From contig JAWKQE010000004.1 of NCBI GenBank assembly GCA_041390305.1, forward strand, positions 186,001 through 250,000: a DNA stretch of 64,000 nucleotides, given 5' to 3'. Positions within the stretch are counted from its first letter, which is position 1. Each line of letters starts with the position of its first letter. The translations under genes and the position numbers were made by a program. Shown piece after piece: positions 27,718 to 35,300 of the stretch. The stretch comes from JACKCR01 sp041390305. Lineage in GTDB: Bacteria > Eisenbacteria > RBG-16-71-46 > CAIMUX01. The notes beneath the pieces were generated by a model. It was not told the origin of the DNA, searched no databases, and saw only the letters and a list, made by a program, of their open reading frames with translations.

Positions 27718-28986
27718 TCACCGCGCCTTCAACCCGCGCAGGAACTCGATGCACTCCTCTTCCCCACTCGTCGTCCACCCCTCGTCCATCACGCGGATGA
27801 GGAGGTCGATGAGCAGAGGCGCGCGCTTCAGTGCGGCCAGTGGTGCCCCACCCGCTCGTTGGACCTTCCGGACGAAGAGCTCGGCCACGTCGTCGGCATC
27901 GCTGTTGTACTTGTCGTCGAGTCGCTCGAACACCTTGCGGACCCTCTCCGTGTCGGTGGCGTGACGGAAGAGCGTGGCCGCAATCGCCTCCTCGTCCATG
28001 TTGAACGTGGCGAGGTTGAAGCTCCCGGCCTTCCACCAGGACGTGTGCTGATCGATGAGGTCATAGGCGAAGTCCCGCTCCCTGCTGAGGGACGGGTGGG
28101 CGACGAGCCAGGTCGAGCGGAACCGCTCCCAGCCGAGGAGAGAACCGACGGGGGCACGTTTCTGGAGCGCCGTGACGATGACCATGAGGGCGAGTGCCTT
28201 CGTCGCCGCGACGGCGCAACGGCCGATGTCGCTGAACGAGTCCCCGTTCTGCCAGGCGTGATCCTCGTGGCTGTGGCCCTCGGCTTCCGCCCCTTCGTAG
28301 ATCTTGACGTGCGAGATTCGGCCGGGCCCCTTCGGCTGTCCCCGGTCGGGAGTGCGGGTGGCGTGGGAAGGAGAGAACGAGTCCTGGAGGGCGTGCGCCG
28401 CGAAACCGAGCTTGTCCGAGGGAGCGCCGGCGAAGAGTCCGTGCAGTCGGGTCGCGCCCACTCTGGCGGGCCGATGGGCGACGGACGCGCCCGCGGACCG
28501 TGTGGTCGCCGACGCCCCCGCTCCGCCCCCCGCACCCGGGAGGCCTGGCGCAACCATCGCGGAGCCGGACGTGGATAGGATCGCCCCGAGCTCCGCCTCG
28601 CTCAGTCGATCGCGCAGTCGGCGCGAGATCTCGTCGGCGGCTTCCGTGGCGTTCTTCCGTATCCACTCGACGCCGTCGAGATAGGCGTTGTACGGGCTCT
28701 GTCCGTCGAACCGCCGCATGAAGTGGTGCTTCTGCGAACTGTCTCCCCAGTGGCCGAGCGTGAAGACGTCGATCATGTCCCGGACGACCGCGCCCCAGGC
28801 GGGGGTCGGTGTCGAGTTGACGAGGTGGATCAGGCTGCCCTTCACGAGGTCGACCTCCGACTCCTGAAAGGGGGCGACCGGCCGTTGCGTGGAGATGTTC
28901 CCGACGACGGGATTCCGACGGAACTCCGCCTTCAGTTCCACCAGCGCCCGCATCGTGATCTCATAGTGTCCCTTGAGCTTGCTCAC
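27718..28986 (-). CDS. putative zinc-dependent phospholipase C / S1-P1 nuclease-like protein
   Basis: A 422-residue protein with no evident signal peptide. GHYEITMRALVEL at the start and HALQDSFSPSH in the middle (HxxxDxxxxxH spacing) match the metal-binding His/Asp pattern of zinc phospholipases C and S1/P1 nucleases. Additional His clusters are GHWGDSSQKHH and GHSHEDHAW. A Gly/Ala/Ser-rich linker (AGGGAGASATTRSAGA) splits the domain. The GTG at 28986 follows GGAGG at good spacing and is preferred over an upstream extension. It is divergent from the SET-domain gene. The lipid or nucleic-acid substrate is unknown, and the assignment rests on motif spacing only. Confidence 0.6.
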   Translation of the reverse strand: MSKLKGHYEITMRALVELKAEFRRNPVVGNISTQRPVAPFQESEVDLVKGSLIHLVNSTPTPAWGAVVRDMIDVFTLGHWGDSSQKHHFMRRFDGQSPYNAYLDGVEWIRKNATEAADEISRRLRDRLSEAELGAILSTSGSAMVAPGLPGAGGGAGASATTRSAGASVAHRPARVGATRLHGLFAGAPSDKLGFAAHALQDSFSPSHATRTPDRGQPKGPGRISHVKIYEGAEAEGHSHEDHAWQNGDSFSDIGRCAVAATKALALMVIVTALQKRAPVGSLLGWERFRSTWLVAHPSLSRERDFAYDLIDQHTSWWKAGSFNLATFNMDEEAIAATLFRHATDTERVRKVFERLDDKYNSDADDVAELFVRKVQRAGGAPLAALKRAPLLIDLLIRVMDEGWTTSGEEECIEFLRGLKAR

Positions 28987-29195
28987 GGAAGTCCTCCTGT
29001 CGGTGAGTGGCGCCGGACACGTATCGGGGGGAATCGGCCGGGAGTTGCTCACGAAGTTCTCGGGAGCCGGTCGAAAATCGCCTACCGACCAGCGAAACCG
29101 TATTGTGCATCCCAGAGGCTCTGCCCCATCATGCGCGCCATTCTCCGGAAACGCCGGCAGAGTCCGTGAGTGTCTTCCTCGACCTGAGGGTTTCG

Positions 29196-29822
29196 ATGCT
29201 CCATCCTTGGACGCGCCTGAGCTGGATGAGCGACGAGGTCGGCTACGGTGTCGTGGCGACCCGCTTCATCCCCAAGGGCACGATCGTTTGGGCGCTGGAT
29301 CCGCTTGACCAGGTTTTCTCGTCCGACGAGGTCAAGAAGTTCGGTCCCCAGCTCTGGCCACTACTCGAGAGATACAGCTACGTGAACGGGCAGGGTCTGA
29401 GAGTCCTCTGCTGGGATCACGGACGCTTCATGAACCACAGCTGCGACCCGGTGTCCCTGAGCCCGGGGGTGGACTTCGAACTCGCAGTGCGCGACGTCCA
29501 GCCGGGCGAAGAGATCACCTGCGACTACAGTTCTCTCAACCTGGAGCAGGATCTCGCCTGCCTCTGCGGGAGTCCGCACTGTCGTGGGAAGATCAGCAAG
29601 GCACAGTTCGCGCGGCTGGCTCCGCTCTGGGATCGCCAGCTCCGAGAGGCAGTGGCATTCGTGAATCAGGTGGAACAGCCCCTTCTTCCCTGGGTCAAGG
29701 AACGCGCACAGCTCGATCACTGGGCCACGCATCCCGGGGAGCTGCCGTCCGCCTACGGGCACATGACGCGAAAGCGCGACGCCGTCACGCGCTCGGCAAA
29801 GAACGGCGTGTCCCAGAGCTGA
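29196..29822 (+). CDS. SET-domain protein with post-SET zinc motif
   Basis: A 208-residue protein whose first ~135 residues form a compact SET domain: GYGVVATRFIPKGTIVW (AdoMet-binding start), GRFMNHSCDP (Asn80, His81, Cys83) and GEEITCDYSSL. A post-SET-like CLCGSPHCRGK (Cys122, Cys124, Cys129) follows. With Cys83 this gives the four-cysteine zinc site seen in eukaryotic histone lysine methyltransferases. The ATG at 29196 (MLHPWTRLSW) has GAGGG upstream; a longer frame begins at 29007 but its first part looks non-coding. Bacterial SET proteins are thought to methylate lysines, sometimes acquired from eukaryotes. The target here is unknown. Confidence 0.88.
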   Translation: MLHPWTRLSWMSDEVGYGVVATRFIPKGTIVWALDPLDQVFSSDEVKKFGPQLWPLLERYSYVNGQGLRVLCWDHGRFMNHSCDPVSLSPGVDFELAVRDVQPGEEITCDYSSLNLEQDLACLCGSPHCRGKISKAQFARLAPLWDRQLREAVAFVNQVEQPLLPWVKERAQLDHWATHPGELPSAYGHMTRKRDAVTRSAKNGVSQS

Positions 29823-30021
29823 CGTGATGCAGCGCGCCAAGGGATACCAACTGCGCCCGGCAAGAGCCGAGGACGTGAGGGGACCGGCGGCCTGACCTCT
29901 ACGAATTGACAGCGAAAGAGTTGGTGCGGATCGTCCGGGTGGGATGAGGGTGCCGAAGCGGAACGCCCGAGGGATAGCTCCCCCGCCGGTCTGTGGGACA
30001 CGGCAGCTCGTGCCGGTCGCC

Positions 30022-30807
30022 TCACTCCCCGAGAAGCCGCTTCAGCGCCTCCGGGTGCCGCCGGGAGAGAACGAGCGACGTCCCGTCCCGGAGGACGACG
30101 TCATAGTCCCCGCGGGCCCGTGACCTCAGCTCCGCGACGCGGTCGATCCGGACCAAGGTCGATCGGTGGATCCGGCAGAAGCGCTCCGGACCGAGCTCCT
30201 CCTCCAGCGTTCCCAACGACGTTCGATGGAGGTGGATGGTTCCACCGGCGTGGATCTCGACGTGATTCCCGGCCCCGGCCACCCAATCGATCTCGTCGAC
30301 CGCGACGAAGTAGATCCGTCCCGACTCGCGAATCGCGATCCGGGGGGACCGGGGCGCTCCGGGTGAGTTGGACCGGTGTTCCTCGAGGAGACGGAGGAGT
30401 CTCGCGCCGTAGGTTCCGCTCGCTCCCCCTGGCTCCACCCGATCCTTCGCCCGCGAGAGAGCCTCGGCGAACCGTTCATCGTCGAACGGCTTGAGCACGT
30501 AGTCGACAGCGTTCACCTCGAACGCGTCGACGGCGTACTTGCTGTAGGCCGTCACGAAGACGACCCAGGGCATCTCGTCCGGAGTGAGTTCCGCCAGGAC
30601 GTCGAACCCGTTCATCCCCGGCATCTCGACATCGAGGAAGACGAGGTCGGGATCGAGTTCCCGGATCGCCTCGACCGCATCGGAGCCGTTGCCGCACTCG
30701 CCCACTACGTCTACGCCCACGTCGGCGGAGAGCAACACGCGCACGCTGTCCCGCGCGAGCGGTTCGTCGTCCACGATCAGCACACGCAGCGGCGGGCGCG
30801 CGGTCAT
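30022..30807 (-). CDS. LytTR-family response regulator
   Basis: A 261-residue regulator. The receiver domain (residues 1-125) has VLIVDDEPLAR, the phosphorylation Asp in LVFLDVEMPGMNGFD, the switch Thr in VFVTAYSKYA and the Lys in DYVLKPFDD. A linker leads to a LytTR DNA-binding domain (about 160-258; IYFVAVDEIDWVAGAGNHVEIH and FCRIHRSTLVRIDRV). LytTR proteins bind paired short direct repeats and often control surface or autolysis genes. The ATG overlaps the kinase stop (ATGA), so the pair is translated together. Confidence 0.95.
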   Translation of the reverse strand: MTARPPLRVLIVDDEPLARDSVRVLLSADVGVDVVGECGNGSDAVEAIRELDPDLVFLDVEMPGMNGFDVLAELTPDEMPWVVFVTAYSKYAVDAFEVNAVDYVLKPFDDERFAEALSRAKDRVEPGGASGTYGARLLRLLEEHRSNSPGAPRSPRIAIRESGRIYFVAVDEIDWVAGAGNHVEIHAGGTIHLHRTSLGTLEEELGPERFCRIHRSTLVRIDRVAELRSRARGDYDVVLRDGTSLVLSRRHPEALKRLLGE

Positions 30808-31979
30808 CGCGAAGCGCCTTCCACCTGCGGGAGAGTCTCGCGCGCTCCGATCGGTTCGGCAGGGACCGACAGCTTCGCGACGACGAGGCCGTCCGTGCGG
30901 TCCAGCTCGAAGCCGGCGTCGTTCCCATAGATCCGTTCGAGGCGCTCGCGCACGTTCTGCAGGCCGATGCCGAACCCTGCCGGCCGCGGCGCGCCCGCAC
31001 GGGCGTCGTTCGTCACGACTACCTCCAGCTTCCCTTCGCGCACGGCCACTGCCACTCGGACCGCGGTTCGGTCTGGCCCGCCGTTCCTCCCGGGCGCCCC
31101 TTCCGCGGCCTTCCTGGATCCACCTCCCACGCCGTGGATCACTGCGTTCTCGACCAGCGGCTGGAGCAGCATGCTCGGGATGGCGAGGTCCTCCGTCCCC
31201 GGCTCCACTTCGACTGCAGTTTCGAGTCGGTCGCGGAAGCGAACCTGCTGGATCTCGAGGTACTGCCGGACGAACTCGAGCTCCGTGGCGACGCGGACGA
31301 ACGGTTCGTGCTCGGACTCGAGCGCGTACCGCAGCAGATCGCTGAGACGGGACAGCACGCGCAGTGCTCGCCGGTCGTCGGTTCGGATGAGACCCGCGAC
31401 CGAGTTGAGTGCGCTGAAGAGGAAGTGGGGATGGAGCTGGCTCCTCAGCGTGCGGAGTTCCGAGCGGGCGAGTTCCTCCTGGATCTCCGCGTTCTGTACG
31501 GCGAGCGCCGCCGTCCGGCGCTCGACTTCGCGGCGGTCCAGGAGCCCCCAGAGCGCGTAGGCAACCGCCGTCAGCACCCAGTAGATGAACCCTTCGTTGA
31601 ATGCCTGATACGGATAGCTGCGGAGGCCTGCCCAGACGTGCGCGAACGGGGACTGCCCGTACCAGAGCCGGAGGACGACGACGCTGGCCGGGAAGTACAC
31701 CGCCGTCCAGAGCAGGCTCGCGCCGACATGGACCGCGAACGCGACAGGCCACCGTCCCCGGTCTAGTGGGAACCGCCGGGCAAGCCAGAGGATCACCGGC
31801 ACGACCGCTCCCCACAGGATCCAGACCGACCCGAACTGGCCGACGGTCGTGAGCCAGCTCGCCGGTCCCGCGGCACCATCCAGGTAGTAGCTCGATGCGC
31901 TGATGAGCGTGGTCAGAGCCCATACGACCAGGAAGGCGGCGACCCCGAGCCGGAGCGAACGTGTGGAAGGAAGGTTCAT
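30804..31979 (-). CDS. LytS-type sensor histidine kinase
   Basis: A 391-residue kinase beginning MNLPSTRSLRLG. Four hydrophobic segments in the first ~150 residues form the sensor. A short coiled helix leads to the His_kinase domain with LRSQLHPHFLFSALNSVAGLI, where the first His is the expected phospho-acceptor. The ATPase domain follows, with PLVENAVIHGVGGG (N box) and GFGIGLQNVRERLERIYG (G box). The signal is unknown. The response regulator gene follows with a four-base overlap. Upstream, the secreted propeller gene at 32170 is divergent and may be a target or simply a neighbour. Confidence 0.94.
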   Translation of the reverse strand: MNLPSTRSLRLGVAAFLVVWALTTLISASSYYLDGAAGPASWLTTVGQFGSVWILWGAVVPVILWLARRFPLDRGRWPVAFAVHVGASLLWTAVYFPASVVVLRLWYGQSPFAHVWAGLRSYPYQAFNEGFIYWVLTAVAYALWGLLDRREVERRTAALAVQNAEIQEELARSELRTLRSQLHPHFLFSALNSVAGLIRTDDRRALRVLSRLSDLLRYALESEHEPFVRVATELEFVRQYLEIQQVRFRDRLETAVEVEPGTEDLAIPSMLLQPLVENAVIHGVGGGSRKAAEGAPGRNGGPDRTAVRVAVAVREGKLEVVVTNDARAGAPRPAGFGIGLQNVRERLERIYGNDAGFELDRTDGLVVAKLSVPAEPIGARETLPQVEGASR

Positions 31980-32169
31980 CTGTCGCTCAGGGTAGCACGC
32001 GCGGCCCCACGCCCCACACCACGAGCAGCCCCACTCACACCACCCAGAGCCCCGCTCGCACCACTCGCATTGCCCCACTCGGGATGGGACCGGAGGATGG
32101 CCTTCGTCGGGTCGGTCCGCGGCCCGGACGCGATCTGCCGGGGGTCCAAACGAAGGAGCAAGTCTCGCC

Positions 32170-33351
32170 ATGCGTACTCTCGCCCCACTGGTCTCGCTCT
32201 GTCTCCTCTTCGGAATCACGGCCGGGCAGTCGCAAGCTCAACTCGTCGTCACCCTGGGTGACAATCCGATCGCGATCGACGACGGCCTCACGCTGGACGC
32301 CGACGGCAACCTCTTCGGCTCGAGCTTCATCAACGGCGTGAACGGCCACCTCCGGATGGTGACGCCGGAAGGCATCGTCTCCGTGTTCTCGTCCGACATC
32401 CCGGGCCCCCTCGGCCACGACTTCGGCCCGGATGGGACGCTCTACGTGGCCAGCTACTACGAGGGCGTCGTGTTCGGGGTCGACTCGAACGGGAACGCGA
32501 CCCAGCTCGTGAGCGGAATCACGCGGCCATCCGGCGTCGTCTACGGACCGGACGGCTACCTCTACGTCACCGAGTACGGGGTGCCGAACAACCACGGGGA
32601 CTCGATATATCGGGTCGGCCTCGACGGTTCGATCGAACTCTTCGCCTCAGATCCGCTCTTCGACGGCCCCGTCGGAGTGGACTTCGACGAAGCCGGCAAC
32701 CTCTACGTCGGGAGCTTCAACCGCGGACACATCACGCGGGTCGCGCCCGACGGATCAGTAGACTCCCTCGCCACGATTCCCGGACCGAACAACTTCAACA
32801 CCGGGTACATCTGCTACAAGAACGGGAGCGTCTACGCGACCGGGATCGGGACGCACAAGATCTACCGACTCGACCCCGGCACAGGAGAGCTCTCGACCTT
32901 CGCCGGCACCGGTTCCGCCGGCTACGAAGACGGCGACGCGGCGACCGCCCGGTTCTTCCAGCCAAACGGCCTCGTCGCGTCCGCCGGTGGCGACACCCTC
33001 TACGTCTCGGAGTACGGAAACAAGACCGTGCGGATGATCATCAGCGGAGATGTCTCGGACGCACCCGCACCGGTCGCAGATGCCGTTTCCCGGATTCAGT
33101 TGGAGCAGAGCGTTCCCAACCCGGCGGCGGGATCGACCTCGATCCGCTACTCGCTGGCGTCCGAGGAGAGCGTCGTCCTCCAGGTGTTCGATGTGAAGGG
33201 GCGGGAGGTCGCTCGGATGGAGGAAGGTGCGCGGACCGCGGGAAGCCACGTGCTGGAACTCGAGACCGACGGCCTTCCCAGCGGCGTCTATACGTACCGG
33301 CTGCGCGCCGGGGACGAGTCGGTGTCGCGCCGGTTGTCGATCGTGCGGTAG
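32170..33351 (+). CDS. secreted NHL/SMP-30-like beta-propeller with sorting domain
   Basis: A 393-residue exported protein with signal peptide LVSLCLLFGITAGQSQAQ. Five to six repeats such as GLTLDADGNLFGSSF, GHDFGPDGTLYVASYYEG, GVVYGPDGYLYVTEYG and GVDFDEAGNLYVGSF indicate an NHL or gluconolactonase-like propeller. The C-terminus has SVPNPAAGSTSIRYSLAS and GVYTYRLRAGDES, the FlgD/type-IX-like sorting domain. AAGGAG precedes the ATG. It is divergent from the LytS/LytTR operon, 190 bases away. The ligand is unknown and no enzymatic residues can be assigned. Confidence 0.88.
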   Translation: MRTLAPLVSLCLLFGITAGQSQAQLVVTLGDNPIAIDDGLTLDADGNLFGSSFINGVNGHLRMVTPEGIVSVFSSDIPGPLGHDFGPDGTLYVASYYEGVVFGVDSNGNATQLVSGITRPSGVVYGPDGYLYVTEYGVPNNHGDSIYRVGLDGSIELFASDPLFDGPVGVDFDEAGNLYVGSFNRGHITRVAPDGSVDSLATIPGPNNFNTGYICYKNGSVYATGIGTHKIYRLDPGTGELSTFAGTGSAGYEDGDAATARFFQPNGLVASAGGDTLYVSEYGNKTVRMIISGDVSDAPAPVADAVSRIQLEQSVPNPAAGSTSIRYSLASEESVVLQVFDVKGREVARMEEGARTAGSHVLELETDGLPSGVYTYRLRAGDESVSRRLSIVR

Positions 33352-33440
33352 AGGCCGTCCCAGGGCTCGGCACGATCGCGCGGCTCATGCTGGGTCGGAC
33401 ACGATCGGCAACACCAGCGATTGTCTCTCGACGCGATCGG

Positions 33441-33476
33441 ACGCGCGTAGCGGAGCCGACGCTCCGCTACGCGCGT
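33441..33476. terminator. strong bidirectional terminator hairpin
   Basis: ACGCGCGTAGCGGAGC and GCTCCGCTACGCGCGT form a perfect 16-bp stem with a CGAC loop, between two converging genes (stops at 33351 and 33525). Confidence 0.85.
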
Positions 33477-33524
33477 TCTGAGTACCTTCTCTGGTGCTAC
33501 GCATCCGGAATCGAACTCATGCAG

Positions 33525-35123
33525 CTACTCGATCGGTTCCAAAGGCCCGGTGACCGCCAGGAGCTGGGCACGGTTTCCGTAGCTACCATACGCATACATG
33601 GTTCCATCCGGCGAGAATCCGTACAGGTTCTGGAAGTGACTCGAATCGCGCGTGACTTCCTGGCCGGACGCATCGATCGTCCGCACTACGTGGCTCCAGT
33701 CGCTGAGTGTAATCGCCTCCGCGAATGACAGATACCGCCCTCCGTGACGCCACTGAGGGCGGTGCACCCACGTGAACTCGTTCTCGACGAACGTGGTCCC
33801 TTCGCCACCTTCCGGGGGTACGAGAACGATCCGTCGGTCCACGGCCACCGCGATCTGCGCTCCGGGAGACCAGGAGAAGCCACGGATCTCTTCCCCGGCG
33901 GGCGCTGTGTAGACGAGCCGGTCCTCCCCGTTGAAGCGGGAGAAGACGCGGAGTTCGCCGGCATCCGAGGTCGCATACGCGAGCTCGTACCCGTCCGGCG
34001 ACCATGCGACCGTCTGCAGTCCGGGCGTGCTCGAGACCTCGAGGATCTGTGCGTCCGCGCCGGGTCGAATCTTCATCACGGCCAGCTCGCGGGGGCCGGG
34101 CTCGCTCCCATCGAGCGACCGCCGGAGAAACGCGACCAGGCGTCCGTTCGGCGAAACCGAGGGCCAGTACGCGCCCGTGTTCTCATCGGTCAGGACGACC
34201 GCCTCACCGCCCCGCGCCGGTCGCCTCACCAGACGGGACGCGAGCGGAGATCCGGCCATGGCGACTGCATAGACGAGATCCGCCCCGTTCGGGTGCCAAG
34301 AAAAGCCATGGAACGAAGCGCGATCGTCCTCGTCCACGATGGTCCGGATCCACCTCGGGGTCGTCACCTCGACGACGTTCGAAATGGGGGACCAGGATGG
34401 AGCCACCGTGACACTCCGTAGGGCGAAGTAGTACTTCGTCACGTAGTGGAGCCCCTGGACCCGCAGGATCTGCCGCCTCCCAGGCGCTCCCGGAACGGGT
34501 GGGTTCGGAACACGCCACGCGCTCTCCCAGGTCGCATCGATGATGGGAGAGGTCGAGTAGCGGACGTCGTACGCCGTCGCGGCTCCTTCGGAGACTTCCG
34601 GCGCCGCCCAGGTGAGGGTGACCGTCGTCGAGTCAGTGAAGCCTGCGAGGTCCGTCACCGCCGACGGTGGGGCCAGGGCCGTCACTTGAGCCGACACCGG
34701 GTTGGAAAGACTCGAAACGTTCCCCGACTCGTCCGCGATGCGAAGCGAGAAGTTCCACGTGCCGGGAGCGAGTCCGGTCGCGTCGCACTGCTGCATCTCA
34801 CCGGGGAGATAGCAGTGCCCGGCCGCGGTGAGAACGCCGGAGCCCCACGTTTCATCGGTCAGAGGAGACGTGGATCGACGGATCTCATAGCCGGATGCGC
34901 GGCCGTCGAGTCCGTTGTCACCCGTCGAGGTCCACCGGAAGTGAACGGCGGCGGGCCCGTTGGGCTCGGCAACGAAGTCAGTGGGAGCCGCTGGCGGAGT
35001 AGCGTCGCTGGCACTCGTGGAAGGCTCGTCACTGCACGCGTACAAGAGCACGGGACCGGCGAGGAGTGCGAGAACGAAGGCGATCGTGTGAAAGCGGAGC
35101 GGAAGGCGGAACAGGCGCACCAT
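33525..35123 (-). CDS. FN3 and TolB-like propeller lipoprotein
   Basis: A 532-residue protein. The lipobox VLLYACSD near residue 30 predicts a lipoprotein. Two fibronectin type III-like domains follow (APTDFVAEPNG...HFRWTSTGDN and SAVTDLAGFTDSTTVTLTWAAP). Next comes a WD40/TolB-like propeller from about residue 270 (FHGFSWHPNGADLVYAV, AYWPSVSPNGRLVAFLRR, TVAWSPDGYELAYAT, GFSWSPGAQIAVAV, FSPDGTMYAYGSYG). The ATG at 35123 has AGGAGGT four bases upstream. Unlike its neighbours it lacks a C-terminal sorting domain, consistent with lipid anchoring instead. Confidence 0.88.
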   Translation of the reverse strand: MVRLFRLPLRFHTIAFVLALLAGPVLLYACSDEPSTSASDATPPAAPTDFVAEPNGPAAVHFRWTSTGDNGLDGRASGYEIRRSTSPLTDETWGSGVLTAAGHCYLPGEMQQCDATGLAPGTWNFSLRIADESGNVSSLSNPVSAQVTALAPPSAVTDLAGFTDSTTVTLTWAAPEVSEGAATAYDVRYSTSPIIDATWESAWRVPNPPVPGAPGRRQILRVQGLHYVTKYYFALRSVTVAPSWSPISNVVEVTTPRWIRTIVDEDDRASFHGFSWHPNGADLVYAVAMAGSPLASRLVRRPARGGEAVVLTDENTGAYWPSVSPNGRLVAFLRRSLDGSEPGPRELAVMKIRPGADAQILEVSSTPGLQTVAWSPDGYELAYATSDAGELRVFSRFNGEDRLVYTAPAGEEIRGFSWSPGAQIAVAVDRRIVLVPPEGGEGTTFVENEFTWVHRPQWRHGGRYLSFAEAITLSDWSHVVRTIDASGQEVTRDSSHFQNLYGFSPDGTMYAYGSYGNRAQLLAVTGPLEPIE

Positions 35124-35300
35124 GGTGACCTCCTGCCCGGGCCTCGGAGCTGCGTCGACAGGCTCGGGAGACCGGTTGGGCCAACCCCACCGGAAAGGTA
35201 GGCCTCGGCAGGCCGGGGGTCAATGCCGCCGGGATCCCCGGGACGCATAGTGATGAAGGCCCACACCTCGGCGCCGAGCCGATTGACGACGACTCGACCC

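Noticed and set aside
29823..30021. Possible tRNA or small RNA gene between converging genes
   Set aside because: No cloverleaf, anticodon arm or CCA-compatible end was found; only weak local pairing.
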